Assembly: GCF_035582795.1 (NCBI RefSeq)
Contig: NC_134368.1
Location: 10,314,501-10,378,500, forward strand
Direction of reading: 5' to 3'
Length of the DNA: 64,000 nt
DNA from: Mycteria americana
Taxonomy: Eukaryota > Chordata > Aves > Ciconiiformes > Ciconiidae
The stretch's first letter is position 1; the number at the start of each line of letters is the position of its first letter. The notes below the pieces were generated by a model that worked only from the letters and a program-made list of their open reading frames with translations, searched no databases and was not told the origin of the DNA. A program made the translations under genes and the position numbers. Shown in pieces: positions 40,771 through 51,851 of this stretch.

Positions 40771-43700
40771 GAGCACAACAGGAAAATCGGGAGGTTGGCT
40801 CATCTGGCTCCTGTCTGCCCAGGAGGCACCTCCTGTAGCTGAAACCCCACCGGCGGGAGATCCCCGCTCTCCGTTTCCCAAGGAGCTGCTTGCGGCGATC
40901 CCAAGTTTGGAGTGAATTCATCCTCAGCCCAGACCAGCATGAAGCTGTCGACCTTCGGGACGTGCAAACCTCCTTCCTTTCCCTGGCTGGCTGGGCTCGG
41001 GGACAGGGCGATGCTGGCGTTCTTACAGTAAGGCTCATTTTTCCAGGGTCACAGGTTCCTGCTTTCCAAAGACACTTGCTGTCATCCAGCTCCTGCAGCT
41101 CCGGTGTTGCACCTCTTGCCTGTATCCCCATCGTTGCCTCCCTGGCCCCTGCTGCATCTGTTGCCCTGACTTTGTTTTTAATTGAGTTCAAACATGCTTG
41201 TGAGTCACAGAATAATGGCGTGAGTGTGTGTTAGCACAGCAGTTTTCATTCTGGGATGGTGCTCACCCACTTTCCCAGCTCGACAAACAGACGGGCACAA
41301 CACAGCAGCTGTCTGACACGGAGGCAGTGGTTCAGCGCCAGCACCAAGGATGCAGGATCACGGCAGTGGCTGAAGGGTGGCTTGCACCGGCTGTGTTTCA
41401 GCCCAATTTTATCCCGCCACAACTGCAGGGTGGCTTCTTCCCTGCCCTGGCCTCTGTAGGGTGCCAGGCTGTGCTCATCGCTCTGGGCTGGGATGCCATG
41501 GGTTATCACTATGCATTCTGGGAATTTGCGCAGTGCAATGAATATAGCAACTTCACCATCATGAAAATGCCACTGGATCTTTTAAATTTCACAAGTTGTT
41601 AGGACTTCAATTTTAAAGGAGATATGGCACCCCAGGATCACTGTGTTGCCCACTATCACGTGGTGGCCCTGGTCAGAGGGGAAAGTCAAACCTCTCCTTT
41701 CAGTCTCTAGGGCCTGCTCTCTGTAGATGGTAAATTTTCCTGGACCAGGACCTGTGTTGATGTGAGTCCTGCAGAGCTATCAGATCAACAGTATCCACCA
41801 GGTAATTCTGACAGTGTTGTCTTTCCAGTCACACACACTTTCTTGAAAACACTTCTTTAAAAATACAAGATTTTCTTGTGTCTCTCTCCACCCAGTACCT
41901 CTGTTGCCAGTCTACTGCTTTACAGCTTCCACGGTATTTGATGTTTTCCTTAAAGTTCTAGTTTCTGGAACCAAGTGCCTCCCACAAAGTCCCACTTTAA
42001 AAAACCAAGCAGAAACCACAAAAGGGGGTTTTCCCCAGAATTCGGTGTAGAAAAAAAGCTTTAGAGAGTGAAATGGTTTCCTCAGCTCCAAACAGAAGGA
42101 AAACTAAAAGGACCTATCACTCTTGATCTGCTGCCAGGGTTGTTGCTTCTGGGTGCTACCACCACCCTTTCCTACCTGACCCACGCTCAGAGCCCAAGCT
42201 TTTCCGCTTGGATGTTTCAGGACTGAAAGGCTCACTTGGGACATACTCCTGTGGCTTTCCTTAACTGTCACTGCATCATCTACACTGCCCTGCTCTGGCC
42301 AGGAGCTCCAGACGATGGTGATGGACCTCACCATGAAGGGAGAGCAGAAAGCAGAGCTAAAGGAAGCAACGGCTGTCAGAGCCTCGCTGTCTGCTTTGCA
42401 AGGGGTCAAGCAAAACCTTAATATGGCTTTCTATTAACTGAGCTTCGGAAACCTGCTGCCACGTTATATATCCACAAAACATCCTCCAAATAGGTTTCAG
42501 TTCAGGTTGGGCAAAAGATAACCAGAATTCAGCTGGGCGGTGGTGGGCCATGTGCTCTGGGGGGAGGGAAAAGCAGCAGCAAAGGCTGGGGAGGGAGCTG
42601 AGAGGGGCCGGAGGTACGGGACATTTTCGTAGTGCACAAGGATGCAGGGCTGGGCTGGGGGAAGGAGGCGCAAGGACAGTGTAGGGAAAGGATGGCCAAC
42701 TCCAGGAAAGGAGCAACATTGCTGTTTTTCGCAAGCATCGCACCTTGGAAGAGCAAGGAGATATTAAATGATGGGCTTTTTCAAGTGGCAGTGGTAGAAA
42801 ATGCAGATGGCTTTCCTGAAAATGTGAACCCCACGGTTCTTGGCTTATGATGAAGAAATGTCCTGCACTTGCCATGTTTCCAGAGAAATTGGAGCAGCAC
42901 ACACAGAGAAAACCAAAGCAGGCTTCACAGCAGACTGCGGGCTGAAGCTGCTCTAGCTTTGTCTACCCTAGGAAAATGGGGACTCCTCGTTCTCGGGGCA
43001 GGTCTTCGTCTGACTCAGAAAAACAATGATGTGTGATCCCACCCTGATCCTCCTGCCCCAGCTGTGAGCTTCAGGGGTGAAACCTTCCACGAGCAGATGT
43101 CCAGCATGCTCTTTGCAGGGAGCGCATCTGAGCGCTGCTGCCTGTGGCCAGCTCGGAGCCTGTCTCCAGTTCCCCAAAAACCCCTTTGCAGACCCCAGCC
43201 GATGGTGCCCAACACCTCTCCCCATGCCCACGCCAGTCCTGAGGAGGTTGCTGGGCTCAACAGCGTCTGGATCTCTGCGGAAGAGAAAAATGAGCATCAG
43301 ACAGCTGTGGGAAGTGGGATTTTAAGAGCTTGAGGCCCCCCAGATAGTGAAGGGGGGGTCAGGCTGATGCCTCTCTCTGCCATCAGTTTTGCTTCTCCAG
43401 GAGGAGCCCAGGTCTCTGCGGTGCCCAGAGCGAGCATCCCCTCACCCCTGTGCAGAGGGAAGGGGACCCAGGACTCACGCCCTGCAGCATCGGGGCCTGG
43501 AGGCATCACTGAGCAGGAAAACTGGAAATACCGGAAAATTTGCCTCAGCTCCTTCCTGAAAGGCATTATGCAAGGAAAGGAAGAACCCAGCCTGGATCAA
43601 GTGCTGGAAAAACCAGTGTAAAATCAGCTCTGACAGGAGCCCAACCCATATAGGGGATGACATATATTGTCTCCCCCGAGGCAACACGCACATTGCTGCT

Positions 43701-46700
43701 GGAGGAGCTCGGGGCACTCGCTGGCCCTTGCAAGCAGTTACAGTGCAGCCTTGCCGGCCAAGCTGAAAATGCCACTTGCCTTTGCTCAGCAGCAGAACCG
43801 ACTCCCAAATGTAGCCAAAAAAACCCCAGATAACCTTTTCACATCTTTTGCTGCCTTATAATCACGGAGCTCATCTTGGGTTGGGGCATTCATTAGTCGT
43901 ATTTTAAGGTTTTTCCACCTGTGGTTGGTTTGACATCTAATTTCACTCTTCTTGCTAGAGAATACACTTGTCTCTCCTCTGCTGCAATTTTCTGCCTGTT
44001 TTCCTTCCTTTTACCTCCCCTGGGTCCTTTTCAAACTCCTTCCCCCCCTGCCTGCCATGTAGAGGGGTAAATAAGATGCTGCTCATCCAAGTCCCATCAG
44101 CCTCCTGAGAAGATCGTAAGGCTACAGCCGTACTTCAGCGATTGTTAGTTAAAATAATTGCCGTTAAAAATGCCAGCAAAATAGCTGTTGGTCAAAAGTA
44201 CAGTCATTAACCTTCTGGTCTTCTCTTCTTCCCTAGCAAAGATGGATACACATTGACAGAGTTGTTCATGATACAGCAAATTTTGTAGTAGCGTTACCCT
44301 GCTGACCCAAGCAGGTAGCCAAAATTTGGGTGGCTGGAGGTTATTTACAGCAAGAGGAGGAACTGGCTGTGGAGGCAGGTATTTTTCCAAAGTGGTGTTG
44401 CTAATTTACAAAGAAGGTGCAAAGTCCTGCACTGAAAACCCCAAGAAATGAGCATTTCCTGGCTCACACCACCTGTGTATTCCCACGTGCATAAGACCTC
44501 TCGTGCTCTCAGCTTTTCTTAGGCCACGTGTAGTCCTGGTCCCTCCTTCACGGCACCACGCTCCCAACACAACCCCCACGCAGCCTCTCCCGTGCGTCGC
44601 GGAGCCTTGCTCTGCATGCACACCTCTGTCTCCTACAGCTAATTAAAAGGAAGGTTTCTGGTAAAAGCTGACAAAAAATGCAAATTTTTTTATCCAAACT
44701 TGCAGCAATAATATTAACAGGAGGAAAGACATGTTGTGTCCCCAAGCTACTGCACTTAGTGTCAGGAGATACTACTCCTTAACTGAAGATGTTTTAAATC
44801 TCTACAGAACCTCTCCTTGTTTGAAAGTATTCCTCATGATTGCACCGAGATGCTCTAGATAAATCTCCAAATAATTGTTGGATAGGTCTGAAACCCAGCT
44901 CAGAGTTTAATGTTCCTGTCATTGGAGTGGAGTTTCTGATGTAACATCTGCCATTAGATGCCATACATTAAATGTACATGCAAGCTCCAAAATCCCCGTT
45001 CGGAAGAGGATAGACAGCTGTGGGTACATACACTGCTTGGGAAACATTCGGGTTTTATTCACAACGCACAAAATTCTTTTGACCCAAAAAAGTTGTAGGA
45101 AGAGATTCATCTTCAGATATCCCCCAGGGAGACTTCCACAGCTGAGCTCGTCACCCTGCACTCCCTTTGTAGACAAACCCAACCGCTTTTAGCACATGAG
45201 TCATCCGATCTATTTTAGAGGTCCACGTTGGGATGGGAGGCTCCGTGCCTCCAAAGAGGATGGTTTTCCCCCTTCACAGTGCCTGGAGTGGAGGGCAGCC
45301 AGCTCTGATGCCGAGGTCTACCTGGTAGAGGTCTATGTCAGTCAGCAGATGCCACCTCTGGACCCTGGCTAACGATTCACCGAGTTTCACAAGTTGGAAA
45401 CAATTTGGCATGTCATATTTTATAGTGACTTATTATTTGTGGCACCCAGACAGCTGTGGAAGGAGGGAGCCTGTATTACCGCTGCGATGGGTCATGGCGT
45501 ACGGCAGGACTGGGGAAACTGGGATGTGTGCGTGGTTACTGCCAACCGCTCGCATGGCATCAGCGCCGCTGCCAGTGACAGCTCCTGAGCAAAAGATTTG
45601 CAAACCCTTGGCCTCGGGGGTCTGTGCGTTGGGAAAGGGGCCAGGAACGCGCTCTCAGTGGGAAATAAGTGCCCTGAAGAGAAGCTGCTGCAGAGCTGCT
45701 GCAGTCAGAGGGAGTGCAGTGAGAGCAAATCTTGGGATGCTAATTAATCCCCCTTTAGGAAGATATTTATTAGGCAAATGCCTTACATTCATATGCACAT
45801 CTGCAGTCAACAGAGAAGCTTTTACTTTTTTTTCCAGCCCAGCAAAGCGGGAGGGTGGGAGGCTGCTGTGGCCGAACAGCCAACAGCCGGCGGTGGTGGG
45901 AGGGCTCAGCCCACTCCGGGCGTCTTGGGTCAAGCGTGGATAAACCAGTTGAAATTACCAAGGTCCAGGTTGGAGGAGAACCTGGAGGCAGTTGAGAAGA
46001 AGAGCTTTAAACCTGGATACTTTCCTTCCTCGCTCGCTGATGGAGACGTTGCAAAGGACAGGGTGGGAGCCATCCCTGCCAGACAGCCTCATCCTGCTGG
46101 GAAGAGCCGTTCTGGAGTCGCTGCATTAACATAACCTGGGGCAGTTTTTGCTGTCGACCAGTTAATTGCTGAGGTTGATTGATACAGCCCCTGATGAGCA
46201 AAGGATTGTGGCTGCTTGTAGTTTTTGCAGAAGAAAGATAGAGCCAATATCACGGTGCTCCGGCACAGGGCCCGTGCCAGCAGCACCTCTCTCCTCGCCC
46301 AGCAGATACGGAGCAGTGGGTCAAGGAGGTTTGCCAGGGTTGCTCCCCGCTCCTTAAGTATAGATGCTCTGCAAGAGTAACTGCTCGTCCCAAATTGTTT
46401 GCTTTGTTGGTAAGCACACAGATCTCATTGCTTCAAGAGTTACAGCAAAATCTAGTTGGAAGATGTTTCAAGTCATTCAAAGCGCAGGGTTGGACAGAAA
46501 ACCTAAAATTTCAGACCGAGAGCAGGGTGTGAGCTTCCCAGAGGTGGAAGAGGTAATTCTGTCGTACGTCTGCTGGGTGCTTCCTACGACCCGTGAAGGG
46601 GAGTGACTCCCCCCAAGCCAAGATGAGAGCTGCAGTTTTGGGAAGGATGCATAATGACATTTCCAAAGCTTACTGGTTTGATGTGCTAATCCAAAGCAAA

Positions 46701-48600
46701 GTCAGCCTAAAGCAGACCTGCTGAAGGCAAAACATGTTTCTTACTGAAACACTCAAATGTCCTGAGCCCCCCAGAGCCACGCAATCTGCCCTGGTTATCC
46801 CAGGTTTTTTCCCTGGCCGTACTAATGGATCAAACATCTAGACAAGCTCCTTCTTTACACTGAGCAGTGAGAGCTGCTGAGAGCACTGGTATGAAATTCA
46901 GACTCTGAACTGTCCATCTTAATTAAATTAGTTCTATCCATGAGGTTCAGCGGTCGGTCATGGCATGTGGGAGATTTACCCTTAGGTCCTAGAGGAACAA
47001 GAGTAAACCCAAGAGCAAAATCCTCAGTGACTTGGGATGACAACTGCGTTCTTAAAGACTGAGAGCTCCTGGCAGAGCAGTTGCCTTGCCAGCAAGCTGC
47101 TGTTAACAATATCCTTTTTATTCCAGGGGCCCAAATCTGCTGTCTGCGAACCTGACTGGCTTTTGCAATTGATTTCAGCGAGGCCCTTGATTTTCACTGA
47201 CATTTGCTTCGGTCAGTCACGGCTGCCTGCTCCTTCCCCATCCCTCCTCCCCACCACGCAGCAGCACCCCCAGAGCCTCCTCTTCCCCCCCATTTACAGA
47301 GAAAGCTGAATTCCTGGCTTTGCAATAAGAAGGGCAAAGTTTGGCATTCAGACAGCGAGGAAGGACTCGGGAAACCTGGTCCGGTGCCTGTGTCTTCTTC
47401 GAGTTACTGCATGATGGTGCATAAATCACAGCGTTCCCCTGTGCCTCAGTTCCCCGCTGTGGCCGAGGATGATGGTACCCCCTCACCTCGGGGGAACAAG
47501 GGATATTAATTACTGCTCATAAGATGCTCAAATGTGGCAGCATAAATAGTAAACAAGTATTTAGTGCCTTTCTAAAGATAATTCATCTGCAAATACTCAG
47601 GTCCATAGCCTGGGACTGCAATCGGGAGCTCCCCTGCCTGTTACATAACTCCAGTGGGGTTGGGTTTTTTTTAAGGAATGGGTTGTTTTTATTACTGTAG
47701 TTATTTCATAAATAAGCAACGCATCTGACTAGAAAGGATCAAACAAAAATAAACGCCTGCTTAACCCAGGCATATGGAAACTAAGCGTTATTTTAATTAT
47801 ATTTTTGAAAGAGCAACCTCCTATCTTTGGCCCGAAGCTTTCAGAATTCAAAGGCAAACACTGCCCTGATTTTTTATTTTTTGTTTCCCATCCACAGCCT
47901 CTTTGCCTTTGCACTGGTGAATTTGGGGCTGCCAGGTATCTCCCGAGTGCAGGAGTCCAACTGATCCTTGCTGAGGCGAGACGTGACGGGGGGACATGGC
48001 GATGCCGTATGTCTCGCCTCTCCCCGTGGAGAAATCTTCTTCCCGTGGGAGGCTCCACTCTCGAGCAGGAGATGTTGCTCTTTTGGCTAACCCATCCACT
48101 GAGCAGCAAGGCCACTGTCGTACCCGCACCGTGCCGCCTTTTATAATCCTACATTTTGACCTCCGGTTCAGACAGTCGCAGGCTTTGGGAGCCGGGGGTT
48201 GCTCTGGCTGCAGTTGCAGAAGATGCTCGTTCGAAATGGGAACTCTCGGGCACTGGACCCTGCTGCTAGCAAGGCCGTGCCGTGCCTGCCCCTCCGAGCA
48301 GGCTGGCAGCGCTGCAGCGACTGACCTCAGGTAGGTCCCACAGCCGCCCAAGGAGCAGCTTCTCACCAGGGACGCCCGATGCAACGCGAGCCCGTGGGGT
48401 GCTGGCACCAGCCCCTCTGGGTGGGAAGGTTTCCAAGCCCTTACCTAATCCTTCCCCCTCTCCCCTTTCTCATCTCTCTTACTCCTGAGCAATTTTTAAT
48501 AGAAAAGTGAAGCAGTGAAACCACAATGAAATCATCACAGTGAGATCAAGCTTTAGCTTGAAGCAAAGATCCAGTCACCGTGCATCTTCCTGAGGACCGA
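40771..48600. other. Upstream flank of NAT8L, no gene recognised
   Basis: No exon is recognisable. Reading frames of up to 202 codons occur on both strands, overlap one another and lack domains. AT-rich patches with homeodomain-type and forkhead-type motifs (TAATTAATCC near 45740, ACAAAAATAAACG near 47744) stand out from the GC-richer surroundings and could be regulatory, but this is only a guess. Confidence 0.45.
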
Positions 48601-48689
48601 AACGCACCCTGTGAGCTCCTGGGGCAGCAAATCCTGCAGGGTGCCAGCGACACGGCGGCACTCACTGATGGCCGGGCGCACCTCCGGGG

Positions 48690-48975
48690 GGACGCAGCTT
48701 GTAGGGGGTGCATGGGTGCACCTCGCAGGGGTATAACTCAAAGAGGGGTGGGTGCAAGGGTGCCTCCTGGCAGGGGGGCGCACAGGTGCACCTTGCAGGA
48801 GGAAGAGACACAGATAAAAATTTCAGGGGAGTGCATGGGTGCACCTTGCAGGCGGAGGCACAGCTGATGCTTGCAGGGGGGTGCACCTCCCAGGGGGATG
48901 CACAGGTGAAGCTTGTGGGGGAGGCACAGCTGCACCCCGCAGGGGGGGCTGCACCCCGCAGGAGGGGGGGGCCGG
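48690..48975. repeat. Degenerate GC-rich minisatellite
   Basis: Variants of GTGCACCTTGCAGGGGG recur about ten times at irregular spacing, for example GGTGCACCTCGCAGGGG, GGTGCACCTTGCAGG (twice) and GCTGCACCCCGCAGGGG (twice). The spacers often hold GGCACAG or GCACAGGTG. The array ends where the promoter CpG island begins. Frames on both strands stay open across it only because the repeat lacks stop codons. Confidence 0.8.
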
Positions 48976-49423
48976 CGCAGCTCTGCAGCCCCGTGCCGGC
49001 GGCGGGAAGGGGGGTCCGGGGCACCCCGGCTCCCCGCCCAGCATCCCCCCGCCTCCGCCCCGTCCCTGCACCGGCCGTGCACGGCGCATGCCTCGGGCAG
49101 ATGCCGGCCGGTTCCAACCGGGAGAGGCCGAAGGTTTTCGGGTCCTGCGAAGAGGAGGAGCCCGCCTCCTTCCTGCGAACCCCCCCCCCCCTTTTTTCCG
49201 CCCCGCGGAGGGGCCGGCCGAGCTCCCCGCGTGGGCAGGGGAAGAAAAGTTACCAACTGGGGGGGGGGGGCTGATACACGGGGAGGGGGATTTATTTGGG
49301 GCTCGGAAGGCGCTGGGGGCAGCGCGGATGCACCCCCTCCGCGGAGTGTTCCGCGCAGGCTGGCTAGGGGGAGGGGGCCTTCCGCGGAGCGCCGCGCTGG
49401 GCTGCGCAGGGACGCGCCGCCGC

Positions 49424-49438
49424 GGTGAGTGACTCACC
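49424..49438. promoter_or_regulatory. AP-1-like near-palindrome
   Basis: GGTGAGTGACTCACC is a near-perfect inverted repeat containing the AP-1/TRE core TGACTCA at 49430-49436. It lies roughly 470 bases upstream of the predicted transcription start. The match is by motif only. Confidence 0.35.
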
Positions 49439-49593
49439 ACGGAGCAGCCCACGCCGCAGCCCGCCGGGACGCGGTGCGGTACGAGCGACGCCGGGCTCCC
49501 CCCCCACCCCCACCCGCGGCTCCGCGCTCCGCGCAGCGCCGCGCACCCGCAGCGACTGTTCCAGAAAGCTGCCGGGCGTATGGTGCTTTCGCT

Positions 49594-49630
49594 GTAAATA
49601 AATAAATCACGCACGCACACACGCACGCCC
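49594..49630. promoter_or_regulatory. Forkhead-like motif and alternating CA/CG tract
   Basis: GTAAATAAATAAAT is a forkhead-type AT-rich site inside the GC-rich island. It is followed by alternating pyrimidine-purine sequence (CACGCACGCACACACGCACG), which can adopt Z-DNA. Function is not established. Confidence 0.3.
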
Positions 49631-49735
49631 CCCGCCATGCACCGGTGTTTGCGGCGGCCGTGTGCGAGCCCCGGGAGGGAGCCGGGGCGCAGCCCCGCGC
49701 AGGGACGCGCCGTAGTAATTTGCAAGGGGCGGTGC

Positions 49736-49755
49736 GGGGGGGGGGGGGGGGGGGG
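49736..49755. repeat. 20-base G tract in the promoter
   Basis: This is an uninterrupted run of 20 G bases, followed by AGGGA. It lies about 110 bases upstream of the TATA box and is a potential G-quadruplex. Confidence 0.9.
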
Positions 49756-49782
49756 AGGGAGTTGCTGTCCCGCCCCCCCGAT

Positions 49783-49788
49783 CACATG
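49783..49788. promoter_or_regulatory. E-box CACATG
   Basis: A CANNTG motif next to a C-rich Sp1-like stretch, 15 bases upstream of the CCAAT box. It is a motif match only. Confidence 0.25.
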
Positions 49789-49802
49789 GCGGCCCCGCGC
49801 AG

Positions 49803-49807
49803 CCAAT
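49803..49807 (+). promoter_or_regulatory. CCAAT box of NAT8L
   Basis: CCAAT in the context AGCCAATGCG fits the NF-Y consensus. It sits about 60 bases upstream of the TATA box, hence about 90 upstream of the expected start of transcription, which is the classical position. Confidence 0.6.
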
Positions 49808-49862
49808 GCGGGGGGCGCTAGGACCCCGGGGACCCGCGCCCCCTCCCCGGCCCCCCCCGCCC

Positions 49863-49868
49863 TATAAA
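49863..49868 (+). promoter_or_regulatory. TATA box of NAT8L
   Basis: TATAAA in the context CCCTATAAATGC lies within GC-rich flanks, 242 bases upstream of the first ATG. It predicts transcription starting near 49893-49898. A TATA box with a CCAAT box is less common in CpG islands and suggests a focused start site. Confidence 0.65.
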
Positions 49869-49894
49869 TGCCTCTCCAAAATGCAGCGCAGCTC

Positions 49895-50104
49895 CTTTCT
49901 CCCCACCCGCCCGGCCGCGCTGCTCCGCGCCCCGCGCAGCCGCCGCCGCTGCCTGGCGGGTCTCCGTCCCTGCTCCGCGCCCCGCTCCTTCCCCCTCCCC
50001 TTCTCCTTTTTTTTTTTTATTTTTTTATTTTATCTTTTTAATTTTTTTTACCCCCCCCTCCCTTCCCGTTTTTCTCCTCCGCCCCCTCCCCGCGGCCGGT
50101 TTGC
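49895..50104 (+). other. NAT8L: Predicted NAT8L 5' UTR, pyrimidine-rich
   Basis: The leader runs from the predicted start to the ATG at 50105. From about 49940 it is almost pure pyrimidine plus G, with a long T-rich stretch at 50004-50049. No AG dinucleotide occurs between 49939 and 50124. The start of transcription is inferred from the TATA box only. Confidence 0.5.
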
Positions 50105-50438
50105 ATGCATTGTCTGTCTCCCAAGATGGTTTGTGAGACCAAGATTGTGGCGGAAGATCATGAATCAATCCCGGGATCCAAAAAAGACACGATCATTGTT
50201 TCTTCCTCCCAGATGTGGCCCTCTTTGGCGGGCTCCCCTTCCTCCCCCCCGCCTCCCCTCAGCTCCCCAAAAGAGGACCCCCGGCGCGATAATGTCTATA
50301 TCCGCGAATTCCACCCCTCCGAGCAGGAGGTGGTCCGCCGCATATTTTACGAGGGTATCATGGAGCGGATCCCCAACACGGCGTTCCGGGGGCTGAAGCA
50401 GCAGCCCCTCACTCAGCTGCTCTACGGGCTGCTGGCGG
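50105..50438 (+). CDS. NAT8L: NAT8L coding exon 1 (aspartate N-acetyltransferase)
   Basis: NAT8L joins acetyl-CoA and L-aspartate to make N-acetylaspartate, mainly in neurons, as a membrane-bound GNAT enzyme reported in ER and mitochondrial fractions. This exon gives residues 1-111 plus one base. It starts MHCLSPKMVCETKIV, close to the mammalian N terminus, and holds IREFHPSEQEVVRRIFYEG (residues 66-84) and GIMERIPNTAFRGLKQQP (84-101), both strongly conserved in the family. The linker at residues 41-62 is proline/serine-rich and shorter than the alanine/glycine-rich linker I recall from human. The exon ends at GCGG|GTGAGT in phase 1. The ATG at 50105 was chosen for the conserved N terminus. 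An ATG at 50126 (residue 8) has the stronger context. Identification is from recalled family sequence. Confidence 0.93.
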
Positions 50439-51851
50439 GTGAGTATCCGCTCCCTTTTGGGGGAGGGGGTCGCGGGTTGTTTCCCCCCCCCGGGTCTTCA
50501 CAAAATGGTCGGAGAGGCGGGAGGAGCCGGGGACCCGCCGCCCCGGGCGCGCTGCGGCGGTGCGGCCGGGGGAGCGCCGCAGCATCGGGCGGTGCGGGGC
50601 GGCCGCGGAGCCGCAGCGCTGCGGCGGGGGCAGGCGGGCTGGGGGGGGAACCCGCGGGGTGTGCGGCGGGGGGAGCCCTGCGCCGCTGGGGGATGCGCGA
50701 CCCTGCGCGGGTCTGAAGGGTGGGGAGCGGGGAGGGAGGCGTCGCCGCGCAGCTTGCGCGGGGGTGCGGGGAGGGTCGGCCTTTAGTTATTGCGGGCCGG
50801 GGGGGGGGGGGGGGGGGGGTGTGCGGGGACGGGGAGCGGTGCGCGCCTCGCACCGCGCACTGCACCGCCTCCGCGCAGCCCAGCGCGGGGGGGCCGCCGC
50901 GTGCCGGCGTTGCCTGGAGACGGGCGGGCCCGCCAGCGGAGCCCCCCCCCCAGCCTTCCCCCCGCGGCGGGGCCGAGCGGGGGGGCCTCGCCTCCCGGAG
51001 TCGCATGCCCAAAATAGCGCCTGCAAGGTGTCGTGTGTGCCCCCCCCCCCCCCCCCCCGCAAATAATAACGTGCTCCCCCCGTGTAAATAAGTGCACGGA
51101 AGCGGGGGTCACGCCATTCCTAAGGTGTGCCCCCCACTCCGAGCAAGCTGCGGGCTGGTTTCTCATGCCCTTGGTGCTTGCAGGCAGGTTGCACCCCCCT
51201 GCCCCAGCCGGGGGGGAGGACGGGGCCCTGTGCTGGAGGGGGACCCCTCAGCAGGCAGTTGGGGCGCAGGGGGGTCTCAGCCGGTGGGTCTGGGAGGCTG
51301 GGGCCGTTCCGGGGGGGAGCCGCCATCTCGGGGGTGCCCCCCCAGGTCTTGAGCAGCACCCCGGCATTGGGCGGGCACGGTGTCTTCCCCGGGAGTGGGT
51401 GCTTCCCGCGATGGGAAGCAATGCCGCAGTGACAAGCACATGGCTGCGCAGCGGCGGGACCGCAGTGTGGCTTTTCCACCCCGGCCGCGTTTCGGCCTCG
51501 CCGGGGAGAGCAAAGCGGGGCCGGAGTGTGCCTGGCCCCCGCCTCCCCACCAGCCCCTCTCGGGGGGTTTGGTGGGACCTGCCATGGCATGGCGGCATCT
51601 GCCCCGCCGGCTCTCTCCAGACGCCCCGTAAAGTTCTCCTGGGTTATCTCGGCGTGATACGCTGTCACTTACCACGATAATCTCTTGCTTAACACAATAA
51701 TTCACACGAGAGTGTGAATTGTGCGTGTACTGCAAATGTATATTATGTCTGTGCTTGTTTTTTTTTTTTTATAATGAGTTTGTATTCCGAAATCAACACT
51801 AAATTCTCTTTTCTGACAGGTATCGTTTATTTCTCTTCCTTATCTCCATAG
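50439..51851 (+). other. NAT8L: NAT8L intron 1
   Basis: The intron starts GTGAGTAT at a consensus donor and ends CTTCCTTATCTCCATAG. That acceptor is required to keep the frame. A second acceptor-like site ending TTTTCTGACAG lies at 51819, 32 bases upstream. The first 600 bases are extremely GC-rich, with a 21-base G tract at 50799-50819 and a 19-base C tract at 51040-51058. The last 200 bases turn AT-rich. Confidence 0.88.

Larger units (their letters stand above)
48975..51080. promoter_or_regulatory. CpG island over the NAT8L promoter and exon 1
   Basis: The region is extremely GC-rich with frequent CpG. It covers the promoter, leader, first coding exon and the start of intron 1. Long frames on both strands are side effects of composition. 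Homopolymer tracts within it are G at 49259-49270, G at 49736-49755, G at 50799-50819 and C at 51040-51058. Their lengths may be unreliable in an assembly. Confidence 0.85.

Noticed and set aside
45335..45943. 202-codon plus-strand frame upstream of NAT8L
   Set aside because: No domain, overlaps several other frames, and no exon-like flanks.
49594..49605. TAAATAAATAAAT as a TATA box for a minus- or plus-strand promoter
   Set aside because: The TATAAA at 49863 with a properly spaced CCAAT box is a better candidate. I kept this one only as a forkhead-like motif.
48662..49806. Several long frames on both strands (up to 327 codons)
   Set aside because: They overlap in all frames across the minisatellite and CpG island. 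Their residues are Pro/Ala/Gly/Arg-rich, a composition effect.
50560..51735. Long frames in NAT8L intron 1 on both strands
   Set aside because: They lie in the extreme GC-rich part of the intron, cross homopolymer runs and have no family motifs.
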